NCBI GenBank assembly: GCA_002344075.1
Contig: DDTM01000013.1
Location: forward strand, 1 to 18,616
Direction: 5' to 3'
DNA: 18,616 nucleotides
From: Bacteroidetes bacterium UBA2364
GTDB taxonomy: Bacteria > Bacteroidota > Rhodothermia > Rhodothermales > UBA2364
Under the pieces are notes generated by a model. The model was not told the DNA's origin. It ran no database searches and saw nothing but the letters and a program-made list of their open reading frames with translations. The translations under genes were made by a program, and so were the position numbers. Of this stretch, positions 6,962 to 14,180 are shown one piece after another (positions within the stretch are counted from its first letter, which is position 1; every line of letters starts with the position of its first letter).

Positions 6962-8919
6962 CAGCCAATCAAACGGTAAAACTGTTCAATATTTTGTCCT
7001 GAACCACTCAGATATAAGGTGTCTTGGTGTCTGATCTGGATATCGGGAGAGTGGACTTCCATGAAGACCCCGTTGCGTTGTACGGCCAGAATGGTAATTC
7101 CATATTTTTGCCGTATCTGGGCTTCTGCAATGGTTTTACCGATCACTTCGTTGCTGTCTCCCAGAACACGTACACAAGAAATGCGGAGTTCTGGTATGGG
7201 GGAAGTGGCCCATATCTCTCCGGGTTTTGCTTGCTGTCTAAAGGCACGGTAATTGTCGGATCGTACCTTTTCGACAAAGGTATCCACTTCATCTAAAGGA
7301 ACCATAAAACTATGCATGACCCTTGTAAAGATTTCGATGGATGTTTCAAATTCTTCAGGGATTACCTCGTCTGCCCCAATGGCAAGTAAATCGGGGATTT
7401 CAGAGGTGTATCGGGTTCGGACGACAATCCGGGCCGATTGGGTGTGTTGCCGGATATTGGCCACAATAGTTTTCGTGGCCTGTGGATCCGAAATGGCGAC
7501 CACTACCACCCGCGCATTGTCTATGCCTACCGTTTCCAGTACCGCGTCTTTCATCGCATCACCATAGTGAATCGGCAAACCTTTTGCTTTTTCACGTTTG
7601 ACGGTTTCTGGATTGAGTTCAAGAATGTGATAAGGAATGTGGGCATAGTCTGCTGCTTTGGCAACATTGGAGCCATTTAGCCCATATCCGATAATAACCA
7701 AATGGTTTTTTAGGGTTTCTGTGTTTTTTATGTCCGAAGAGGTCTTTTTAGTGTGATTATTTTCCACGATGGGGCGTGTCCATCTGTCCGCATACAACAC
7801 GGCAAAGGGCGTGAGCAACATGGTCAGAATAGAAACGGATAGAAAATATTGATTTAGATCAGGTGTAAGTAGCCTATATTCAATTCCTATGTCTGATAAG
7901 ATGAGGGAGAATTCTCCGATTTGGAAAAGCACAATTCCGGTTAAGAGGGTGGTTCTGGTTGGGTATTTTAGTACTGCAACAGCGATATAAACGACAAGAA
8001 CTTTTAGAACCGCTACTGCAAGCGTAAGTCCGACAATAATCCATAAATGTCCCACGAAAAATCCAAAGTCCAATAACATTCCCACAGAAACAAAAAAGAA
8101 ACTGGTGAACAATTCGCGAAACGGGAGAATGGTTCCAGCGGCTTGGTGGCTGTAATCAGACTCCGAAATGAGCAGTCCGGCAATAAAGGCCCCCAGTGCC
8201 ATCGAAAGACCCGCCTCGGCAGTCAGAAAGGCCAAGGAAAAACACAGTAAAAAGGTGGTGATTAGGAATAACTCTTTATTACCTGTTTTGGCAACTTGAT
8301 AAAAGACCACAGGTAAAACAAACCGCGACAATAAATACGTGAAGACCAAAACCGCAAAAGTCTTGGCAAAGAGCAGCATGACCGAAGTGGTTACGGAATC
8401 CGTTTCTCCGGCCATAATTGGAACAACGAGCATCATTGGGACTACAATAATGTCTTGAAAGATCAGAATTCCAAGTGCATTTCGGCCATGAGGTGCTGCT
8501 ATTTCGTTTTTGTCTTGGAGGAGCTTCAGAACAATAGCAGTACTGGAAAGGGAGACCAGAAACCCCATAAAAACAGCTTGTTGCCAAGCCAAACCGCCAA
8601 GCCAAGTGATTAATCCTACTAAAGCAATGCTTAGACCCACTTGAACCATGCCTCCCAGGAAAACGGTTCGCCGAATAGAAAAAAGCTGTTTTAGGGAAAG
8701 CTCGATCCCGATAACAAATAACAATAGGATGATCCCGATCTCTGCAATGACCTCAATCTCGTGTATGGCAGAGATAAGCCCCATTCCAAATGGCCCTATG
8801 AGTATTCCTGTTAAGATAAACCCCAGAATGGCCGGTATTTTTATCCGTTGTAAGGCATAAACCACCCCAGCCGCAAACAATAAGATGATCAGTAAATCTT
8901 TCAGAATCGGAAAGTGCAT
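6961..8919 (-). CDS. CPA2-family K+(Na+)/H+ antiporter with TrkA-N and TrkA-C domains (KefB/KefC-like)
   Basis: This 652-residue protein has an N-terminal membrane domain of about 12 helices (1-378), including the CPA2 hallmark F-Q-D at 154-156 (LIFQDIIVVP) and the GIELSLK segment at 71-77. A charged linker leads to a Rossmann TrkA-N domain (about 405-530, GYGLNG at 411-416) and a TrkA-C domain (about 565-650). The architecture fits KefB/KefC-type K+ efflux or related cation/proton antiporters that control cytoplasmic K+ and pH. I see no quinone-reductase (KefF/KefG) partner in the window. It is the first gene of a two-gene unit with the RCK channel, overlapping it by one base. A promoter-like element lies 23-51 bases upstream of the ATG, and AAGG 5 bases before the ATG is a weak Shine-Dalgarno. 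The transported ion (K+ or Na+) cannot be fixed from sequence alone. Confidence 0.92.
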   Translation of the reverse strand: MHFPILKDLLIILLFAAGVVYALQRIKIPAILGFILTGILIGPFGMGLISAIHEIEVIAEIGIILLLFVIGIELSLKQLFSIRRTVFLGGMVQVGLSIALVGLITWLGGLAWQQAVFMGFLVSLSSTAIVLKLLQDKNEIAAPHGRNALGILIFQDIIVVPMMLVVPIMAGETDSVTTSVMLLFAKTFAVLVFTYLLSRFVLPVVFYQVAKTGNKELFLITTFLLCFSLAFLTAEAGLSMALGAFIAGLLISESDYSHQAAGTILPFRELFTSFFFVSVGMLLDFGFFVGHLWIIVGLTLAVAVLKVLVVYIAVAVLKYPTRTTLLTGIVLFQIGEFSLILSDIGIEYRLLTPDLNQYFLSVSILTMLLTPFAVLYADRWTRPIVENNHTKKTSSDIKNTETLKNHLVIIGYGLNGSNVAKAADYAHIPYHILELNPETVKREKAKGLPIHYGDAMKDAVLETVGIDNARVVVVAISDPQATKTIVANIRQHTQSARIVVRTRYTSEIPDLLAIGADEVIPEEFETSIEIFTRVMHSFMVPLDEVDTFVEKVRSDNYRAFRQQAKPGEIWATSPIPELRISCVRVLGDSNEVIGKTIAEAQIRQKYGITILAVQRNGVFMEVHSPDIQIRHQDTLYLSGSGQNIEQFYRLIG

Positions 8920-8941
8920 CGGCCTTGTTTATTTATAACGA

Positions 8942-8970
8942 TATATAGGCCCTTACAAAAAGGGTGTAAA
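8942..8970 (-). promoter_or_regulatory. Candidate sigma-70-like promoter for the antiporter/channel operon
   Basis: On the minus strand TTTACA (8970-8965) and TATATA (8947-8942) are separated by exactly 17 bases, with the start codon 22 bases beyond the -10 box. The spacer contains a small inverted repeat (CCCTT...AAGGG) that might bind a regulator. The boxes match the general sigma-70 consensus at 5/6 and 4/6 positions. Bacteroidota primary sigma factors prefer a different consensus, so this is only a candidate. Confidence 0.45.
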
Positions 8971-9140
8971 GCGGAAAACAGGTGATTGGCGCAGGGCCAA
9001 AGATACATCCAATCCCTTCACACACCCAAACAAATATTTTCGCGGTTAATTACGCCAACTTGACATTAAGAGAGACTATCTTACCGCATAATGTTCCCTT
9101 GGTACAGGTCTGTGCTGCATACCCTTTTTATGTTCATGAT
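8971..9140 (+). other. Leader and divergent intergenic region upstream of the importer operon
   Basis: These 170 bases lie between the divergent antiporter and importer operons. An in-frame GTG at 8982 would extend the binding protein by 53 residues, but that stretch does not look like a secretion signal and would bury the real one, so I treat it as untranslated. I see no cobalamin riboswitch B12 box and no convincing 19-base Fur palindrome. TTGACA occurs at 9060-9065, but no -10 box sits at a normal distance from it. Confidence 0.4.
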
Positions 9141-10271
9141 ATGTCCTCCATTAAGTGGATTTTCTTCTTCATTCCGATTACCTTCTTGGGTTGTCAACCT
9201 TCCTCTTCATCGGTAATACCAGACCAAAGCGGATGTAATACGCCGTTTGATCCCAGCCGAGATTATTTTCCGGTTCAAATCCAGCCCGAAGAGGCGGAAG
9301 GATTTTCGGTTACGTATCATCGAAATTATAAATTAGTGAAAGTTATTCGGGCATGGCCGGGCACTTCTAAAACGTTCACCTATGTACTTAAGGTATGCGG
9401 TGCGCCTATGCCAAAAGTGTCTTCGGATGCTGTTGTCACCATTCCGGTACAAAAAATGATAACCACATCCACTACGCAACTCCCAGGGTTACAGCAATTG
9501 GGTGTTTTGGAAAAATGGGTGGGACATGCCGGGAAATCATTTATCACCTTGCCCACTCTTGTAGCGAAAGCGCAAACTGTTGCAGAGGTGGGAAGTCAGG
9601 AGTTGGACACCGAAAAAATATTGGGCTTAAAACCAGATCTGGTGATGGGGTATGCAATGGGTGCTCCTACAGATATCCATCATAAACTTCGCCCCCTTCC
9701 GATCTCGGTGGTACTCAATGGTGAATTTGCCGAATCCAGTCCGCTTGCCCGCACGGAATGGATTAAGTTTATGGCATTGTTTTTCAACAAAGAGGCCCAA
9801 GCCAATCTGGTTTTTAATGGACTAAAACAGCGCTATCGAGCCTTGCAAGAAATGCATGAACTTGGGCCTAAGCCCGTTGTCTTTACCGGAAGTTATTTTA
9901 ATGGTAACTGGTACGTAGCGGGTTCAAATAGTTTTATGTCTCATCTGATTCGCGACGCAGGTGCAACCTATGCCATACAAGACACCGCAGCTACCCTTAC
10001 GTTAGATTTTGAGGGCGTCTTGGGGCGTACAAAAAATGCAACTCATTGGATTGGAACCGTACCCTTTAAGGATGAAGCAGCCATCAGGCAAACAGATGGA
10101 CGGTTTGTGATGTTGCCCTCTGCCCGAAAAGGGGCCTATTTTGCATATGACGGACGTTTTTTTGAAGCGGCGGTTTTAGAACCAGATGTTATCCTTCGGG
10201 ATCTTCGGGCTATTTTTTACCCGGATCAGACAAAAGGATATCGGATCCAGTATTTTAAAGGGTTGCAATGA
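9141..10271 (+). CDS. ABC importer substrate-binding lipoprotein (iron-chelate/cobalamin type, Peripla_BP_2)
   Basis: Starting at the ATG at 9141 gives 376 residues with a classic export signal (MSSIKWIFFFIPITFLGC) and a lipobox-like FLGC at C18, although Phe at -3 is atypical. The rest has the helical-backbone binding fold of the FecB/BtuF/FhuD group: TIPVQKMITTSTTQLPGLQQLGV in the first lobe, EKILGLKPDLVMGY (the usual 'iaalkPDLvi' segment) and a second lobe with PVVFTGSYFNGNWYVAG. This family delivers siderophores, haem or cobalamin to a TonB-linked inner-membrane importer. The stop overlaps the permease start (ATGA), so the genes are translationally coupled. The in-frame GTG at 8982 is rejected as start because it would place the signal peptide internally. 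The precise ligand is not readable; no TonB-dependent receptor or cobalamin gene is present to decide. Confidence 0.9.
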   Translation: MSSIKWIFFFIPITFLGCQPSSSSVIPDQSGCNTPFDPSRDYFPVQIQPEEAEGFSVTYHRNYKLVKVIRAWPGTSKTFTYVLKVCGAPMPKVSSDAVVTIPVQKMITTSTTQLPGLQQLGVLEKWVGHAGKSFITLPTLVAKAQTVAEVGSQELDTEKILGLKPDLVMGYAMGAPTDIHHKLRPLPISVVLNGEFAESSPLARTEWIKFMALFFNKEAQANLVFNGLKQRYRALQEMHELGPKPVVFTGSYFNGNWYVAGSNSFMSHLIRDAGATYAIQDTAATLTLDFEGVLGRTKNATHWIGTVPFKDEAAIRQTDGRFVMLPSARKGAYFAYDGRFFEAAVLEPDVILRDLRAIFYPDQTKGYRIQYFKGLQ

Positions 10272-11248
10272 TGCGTCACCGTTTCTGGGTACTACCTGTT
10301 TTGGGGATGGGTTTGTTTGGCTGGGCTTTGTTGGCAGGCAGTGAAGTGATTCCGGTACAATATCTGTGGAATCAAAATCAACTTACGGATCAACAGCGAG
10401 CGATCCTTTGGGCCATTCGGTTCCCAAGGGCACTTTCTGGCGTGCTGTCAGGGGCTGCTTTGGGTGTTGCTGGCTTACTCATGCAAACCTATTTCAGAAA
10501 TCCATTGGCAGGCCCGTTTGAACTGGGGGTTCAATCTGGTGCAAGTTTGGGAGTTGCTGTGGTTTTACTTACGGGGACGGGTATCATTTCTACCTTTTCT
10601 CATATTCTGGCCGGAAGTTTGGGCGCTGGTCTTGCCCTTTTCCTTATGCTACTTGCCTCTCGGAGAACAGGAGGGACAGCCTCGTTGCTGATACTGGGTG
10701 TTTTGTTCGGGTATGTCATTGGAGCAGTAGTCAATTTATTGGTCTTTTTTAGCCCGGCAGATCAAATTCGGCTTTTTTCCATTTGGGGAATGGGGAGTTT
10801 TGGTGGCGTGTCTCCTGCCGATCTGCTTTGGTTTGGCCCAATTGTGGGCGTAGGGCTGTTGGTGGCATGGCTGATGGCAAAGCCGCTAAATGCCTTGATG
10901 CTGGGCGTCACTTATGCCCAAAGTTTAGGCGTGGGTGTCGGTTCGGTTCAAACTTCTTTGCTCATTCTTACTTCGGTACTCGCAGGTGTTACAACGGTTT
11001 TTTGTGGCCCTATAGCCTTTTTGGGCATTGCCGTGCCCCATATAGCGCGACTCTACTTTCAAACCGCCGACCATCGGTTGCTGATCCCTGGTGCAGCTCT
11101 TTGGGGAAGTATGCTGGCGTTGTTCGCCTCTAACTTAACGTTGCTCCCCGGAAATGGACAGATTATGCCCTTAAATGCGCTAATGGCTTTATTGGGTTTG
11201 CCTGTTATTCTTTGGATTTTGTTTAAACGTACCACTTTAACGAGCTAA
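10268..11248 (+). CDS. FecCD-family ABC importer permease
   Basis: This 326-residue, highly hydrophobic protein should span the inner membrane 9-10 times. It carries the FecCD hallmarks: LSGAALGVAGLLMQTYFRNPLAGP around residues 60-83, corresponding to the conserved 'G-L-Q-x-x-x-R-N-P-L-A-x-P' segment, and GPIAFLGIAVPHIARL at 247-262, part of the ATPase-coupling region. It forms the channel for the iron-chelate or cobalamin complex delivered by the upstream lipoprotein. The start ATG at 10268 overlaps the upstream stop; a second ATG immediately follows. The ATPase gene begins 3-6 bases after its stop, so the three genes form one operon. The family forms homodimers, which fits a single permease gene. 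Confidence 0.93.
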   Translation: MMRHRFWVLPVLGMGLFGWALLAGSEVIPVQYLWNQNQLTDQQRAILWAIRFPRALSGVLSGAALGVAGLLMQTYFRNPLAGPFELGVQSGASLGVAVVLLTGTGIISTFSHILAGSLGAGLALFLMLLASRRTGGTASLLILGVLFGYVIGAVVNLLVFFSPADQIRLFSIWGMGSFGGVSPADLLWFGPIVGVGLLVAWLMAKPLNALMLGVTYAQSLGVGVGSVQTSLLILTSVLAGVTTVFCGPIAFLGIAVPHIARLYFQTADHRLLIPGAALWGSMLALFASNLTLLPGNGQIMPLNALMALLGLPVILWILFKRTTLTS

Positions 11249-11254
11249 TTCGTG

Positions 11255-11983
11255 ATGCTTTCCACCGAAAACTTGGCTATTGGACATCGGAAGAAAGTGC
11301 TTCTTGAGCAATTGAACCTACGGCTCGAAGCAGGAGAACTGGTTTGTTTGATTGGGCCGAATGGGGTGGGAAAATCTACATTATTAAAAACACTGGCAGG
11401 TTTGCTTCCACCACTTTCCGGACACCTCATGTGGAATCAAGTGCCTGTCCGCAGTTTGTCGTCCCAGCAACGTGCACAATACCTTGCCCTGATCCTCACC
11501 GATCGTGTGGAGGCCGGTTTCCTTACAGGGCGCGAGTTGGTGGCACTGGGGCGGTATCCGTTTACTGGTTGGAGCGGCCAACTGACATACGAAGACCAGT
11601 GCTGCATCGAAGAAGCCATTCAGGAAACCGGCGCCACCCATATTGCAGAAAGGTTGCTAATGGAATTGAGCGATGGAGAGCGACAGAGACTCATGATTGC
11701 GCGTGCGCTGGCACAAAAAACGCCCGTTATTTTGGCAGATGAGCCTACTGCTTTTCTGGACTTTCCCGGAAAAGCAGCATTATTTAGATGGATGTATAAG
11801 TGGGCAAAAACGGAAAAAAAAGCCATATTGGTCACTACCCATGATCTTCATCTGGCCTTTTCGTTTGCAAGCCGCTTTTGGCTCATAGATCGCTCTGGCA
11901 TCCTCACGGATCTTTCGCCGCACGATATGGTTCAGGCGGAAGTTTGGAAAGACACTTTTCCCGAATGGAATATGCTCCATTAA
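11255..11983 (+). CDS. ABC importer ATP-binding protein (FecE/BtuD type)
   Basis: This protein of 242 residues has every nucleotide-binding motif. In numbering from the GTG three bases upstream these are Walker A GPNGVGKS (35-42), the signature LSDGE (139-143), Walker B VILADE (159-164) and the switch histidine in THD (H197). It energises uptake through the FecCD permease encoded just before it, and the family (iron-chelate/cobalamin importers) matches. I prefer the ATG at 11255 over the GTG at 11252; both are close to the permease stop. Its stop overlaps the stop of the convergent minus-strand gene in a shared TTAA (11980-11983), so no terminator fits between the two operons. Confidence 0.93.
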   Translation: MLSTENLAIGHRKKVLLEQLNLRLEAGELVCLIGPNGVGKSTLLKTLAGLLPPLSGHLMWNQVPVRSLSSQQRAQYLALILTDRVEAGFLTGRELVALGRYPFTGWSGQLTYEDQCCIEEAIQETGATHIAERLLMELSDGERQRLMIARALAQKTPVILADEPTAFLDFPGKAALFRWMYKWAKTEKKAILVTTHDLHLAFSFASRFWLIDRSGILTDLSPHDMVQAEVWKDTFPEWNMLH

Positions 11984-12486
11984 ACGGGCGAGACGGCAGG
12001 CAATCGGAAAACTTTTGCATGCCAGGCATCTTTTAAGGGCAGTTCAAATGATTGATTCTCAAGGGCTTCCACTTCAGTAATGCCGGGATTAAAAACGATG
12101 GTTTCCGAACCAACATGCTTTTCCTGTACCATTTTGCGAAAAACGGCCCTAGGTACAGATTGAATAGCGCCTGTTGAATCCCGATAAAATACCTTGAGGG
12201 GGGATTCCCAAGTAAAACCAAATACTTCGGGAAGAGCACTAATGGCATGTGCCGAGGCATCTATCCCGCAGCCTGAAATAGTACCACCTTCTATAAAAGC
12301 ACCTACGCACAAGAAACGATCTGCCCAAAACCGTGCTGCCCCTCGAACGGGACGGCCATGGGATTTCCATGCAGCAAAAAAGACCTTCAGGTGTTCCAAA
12401 ACCGCTTGTTGAACCTCTGTGCTTAGCGGACGGTTTGCAATATAAACCCATACTTGGGCATCGGGAGGTAGGGCACTAAACTGCAT
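11980..12486 (-). CDS. Conserved hypothetical protein with SGC-x-ID motif (Bacteroidota type)
   Basis: This soluble protein of 168 residues has no signal peptide or membrane helix. From memory it matches a conserved family in Bacteroidota in which a VWVYIANR-type start, a W-x-x-H-G-x-P-x-x segment (here AWKSHGRPV, 39-47), a D-R-F strand (56-58) and the motif SGCGID (71-76) followed by an Ala/Ser-His are diagnostic. Members are sometimes labelled 'ABC transporter ATPase', but there is no Walker motif here and I assign no function. The strictly kept Cys in SGC-x-ID might be catalytic or redox-active, which is inference. I chose the ATG at 12486; a TTG-started extension to 12585 is unlikely because its N-terminal residues fall outside the conserved region. 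It lies 100 bases behind ccmA and could be read from the same transcript. Confidence 0.75.
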   Translation of the reverse strand: MQFSALPPDAQVWVYIANRPLSTEVQQAVLEHLKVFFAAWKSHGRPVRGAARFWADRFLCVGAFIEGGTISGCGIDASAHAISALPEVFGFTWESPLKVFYRDSTGAIQSVPRAVFRKMVQEKHVGSETIVFNPGITEVEALENQSFELPLKDAWHAKVFRLPAVSPV

Positions 12487-12586
12487 AGCTGTGTTGTCTT
12501 TTTTAGGATGCAAATGGATAGAAGATAAATGGTTAAGCATCAAAACTGTTTTATAGCCGAAGTTAGCGAAGCGATGCCAGCGCAAG

Positions 12587-13219
12587 TTATCTCATGTTTG
12601 GTCGCTCCACCTTTACTTGACGGTCTGCACGTTCCGCTTCTCCCACTTCGTTGGTGGCCATCAAGACCAATTTTCCTGAAGTTCGGGCTTCCTCTATGGT
12701 ATTCCATACAAAGGCTTTGCCTGAATCGTCTAAATTGGCGGTTGGTTCATCAAGTATTAAGATAGGCGGATTGGTGAGTAAGGCAAGCCCAAACCGTGCT
12801 CGTTGCTTCATTCCGGAAGAATAATTACCCACCAATTCGTCTGCACGTCCTTGAAGTTGAACTTTCTGGATGAGGGCCTCTTCGGTGGCGGTGGTCGTAT
12901 CAAGCCCACGTACCCGGGCAACAAACCGCATGTTTTCGCGAAGGGTGAAGCCTTCATATAAGTTCAGATATGGTGCAACCAAACCGACAAAAAAAGGACG
13001 TTCTGGTAGTTCTACGCCATTGGCCAATAATTGAACCTTTCCGGCTGTTGGGGCGAGAATGCCAGCCAAAATGCGCATCAAAGTAGATTTCCCGCTCCCA
13101 TTTTGTCCGGTTATCGCCAGAAACTCCCCAGAAGATGCCTCAATATTGAGGTTACGGAAGAGCAACCTACGCCCAAACCGCATCTCCAATGCCTCCGCTT
13201 GAAGACTTATAGAAGCCAT
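12587..13219 (-). CDS. ccmA: ABC transporter ATP-binding protein, CcmA-like
   Basis: This 210-residue ATPase has Walker A GQNGSGKST (38-46), a Q-loop near VGLVAPYLNLYE (78-89), the signature YSSGMKQR (133-140) and Walker B ILILDEPTANLD (153-164). The YSSGMKQR signature and short length fit the CcmA haem-exporter ATPase used in cytochrome c maturation, as well as related single-domain exporters. The position of the switch histidine holds Asn (N190 in MATNEVGEAERAD) instead of His. No ccmB or other permease lies in the window, so its membrane partner is elsewhere and the ccmA name is provisional. It starts with ATG at 13219 behind a strong AAGGAG (13231-13226, spacing 6), the best ribosome site in the window. 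It follows bamD by 67 bases. Confidence 0.75.
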   Translation of the reverse strand: MASISLQAEALEMRFGRRLLFRNLNIEASSGEFLAITGQNGSGKSTLMRILAGILAPTAGKVQLLANGVELPERPFFVGLVAPYLNLYEGFTLRENMRFVARVRGLDTTTATEEALIQKVQLQGRADELVGNYSSGMKQRARFGLALLTNPPILILDEPTANLDDSGKAFVWNTIEEARTSGKLVLMATNEVGEAERADRQVKVERPNMR

Positions 13220-13225
13220 TTTGTG

Positions 13226-13240
13226 CTCCTTGCAAAAGGA
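13226..13240 (-). promoter_or_regulatory. Strong Shine-Dalgarno of ccmA inside a small hairpin
   Basis: On the minus strand AAGGAG sits 6 bases before the ATG. Its AAGGA pairs perfectly with an upstream TCCTT across the 4-base loop TTGC. A 5-bp hairpin masking the ribosome site could dampen or temperature-tune translation. The pairing is seen directly; regulation is inference, and a stem this short can occur by chance. Confidence 0.4.
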
Positions 13241-13286
13241 TTGCAGTATTCAAGACCATATAGGGAATCGTTCATCCAAATATGGG

Positions 13287-14096
13287 TTAAGATTTTGGTT
13301 TGATGGCGGATTTAAGAGCAGTGGCTTCCATATAAAGTACTTCTGCCATTTTTAATACTTCACTTTTCGGGTACAACTCCACGAGACGGTTGTAGGTTGT
13401 AATGGCTTTGTCGAAGCGTTCTGCTTGTTTGCTTTCCACACTGTTTTTGGCATACAGGACATACGAACGAATGGCGCCTAACAGGGCATTGTCTGCCCAC
13501 GAGGTGTCGGCATAACTCTGTAATACTTGTTCAAACGTATGTGCGGCTGCCTGATAATACCCGCGTCTTTCATATGTTTTGCCAGCCTCATAAGCTTTTT
13601 GCCCCAACTTTTCCCGCAGTTCTTTGATCATGAGGCTAATCTGAGAACTACGGTCGTCATTCGGATACCGCTGTAAGAAAATATTCATATTCGTCAAGGC
13701 ACGATCGGTATCCGTTTGGTCCAGTTCAAAGGTTGGGGACAATCTATAATAGCAGATCAGACGTTGGAACTCGGCCTCGATGGAGCGAGGATCCGAGCGA
13801 TATAACGAGACAAAGCGCATCAACTCTTGTTCGGCCACCATATAGTCTTTGCTGCCCATGTAACTGAGACCAAGATAGTATTGGGCATCATCGGCCCATT
13901 CATTGGTGCGGCCAAAGTCGAATACACCTTTAAAGAACTCGATGGCATCGGTATAACGCTTTTTTTCGTAGAGCGCTATCCCTTTTTCAAACGCTTCTTG
14001 CGGTGTCTGGTATTTCTGTTTGTTTTGCTTAGAACCACTACAAGCCGAAATACTTGTGGCCAGTGCAAGCAATACTATTCCAAATAAGCGATACAT
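13287..14096 (-). CDS. bamD: Outer membrane assembly lipoprotein BamD (YfiO family)
   Basis: This 269-residue lipoprotein starts at the ATG at 14096 (an ATG 8 codons earlier is possible). A hydrophobic signal MYRLFGIVLLALATSISAC ends in a lipobox (S-A-C, C19). After it come TPR-like helical pairs: TPQEAFEKGIALYEKKRYTDAIEFFKGVF, WADDAQYYLGLSYMGSKDYMVAEQELMRFV, and later AGKTYERRGYYQAAAHTFEQVL. The order, the RSIEAEFQRLICYYRLSP segment and the length match BamD, the essential lipoprotein that works with BamA to insert beta-barrel proteins into the outer membrane. Its presence shows the organism has an outer membrane. It lies 84 bases behind the LpoA-like gene in the same direction, with a weak hairpin but no terminator between. 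A generic TPR lipoprotein is the alternative. Confidence 0.88.
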   Translation of the reverse strand: MYRLFGIVLLALATSISACSGSKQNKQKYQTPQEAFEKGIALYEKKRYTDAIEFFKGVFDFGRTNEWADDAQYYLGLSYMGSKDYMVAEQELMRFVSLYRSDPRSIEAEFQRLICYYRLSPTFELDQTDTDRALTNMNIFLQRYPNDDRSSQISLMIKELREKLGQKAYEAGKTYERRGYYQAAAHTFEQVLQSYADTSWADNALLGAIRSYVLYAKNSVESKQAERFDKAITTYNRLVELYPKSEVLKMAEVLYMEATALKSAIKPKS

Positions 14097-14180
14097 TATT
14101 TTTTGTTTTAATTGGGCCAATGTGATCCGGCAGGAACGTTGAAAATCCTGTAATATTGCACACCATCCCTTGATTTCTAC

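Noticed and set aside
9060..9092. Sigma-70 promoter (TTGACA with TATCTT or CATAAT) for the importer
   Set aside because: Spacers of 11 and 21 bases are outside the usable range, and the match to the organism's likely consensus is unproven.
8982..9140. GTG-started N-terminal extension of the importer binding protein
   Set aside because: It would place the hydrophobic signal and lipobox at residues 54-71, where export would fail.
8971..9140. Cobalamin riboswitch upstream of the BtuF-like gene
   Set aside because: No B12-box sequence or matching helices could be found by eye; only a covariance search could overturn this.
12486..12585. Extension of the SGC-x-ID protein to a TTG start at 12585
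   Set aside because: The added 33 residues are unlike the conserved start, and the TTG lies directly after the ccmA stop; the ATG at 12486 fits better.
14097..14180. Terminator between the LpoA-like gene and bamD
   Set aside because: A 5-bp CAGGA/TCCTG hairpin exists, but it is followed by a GC-containing stretch rather than a T run.
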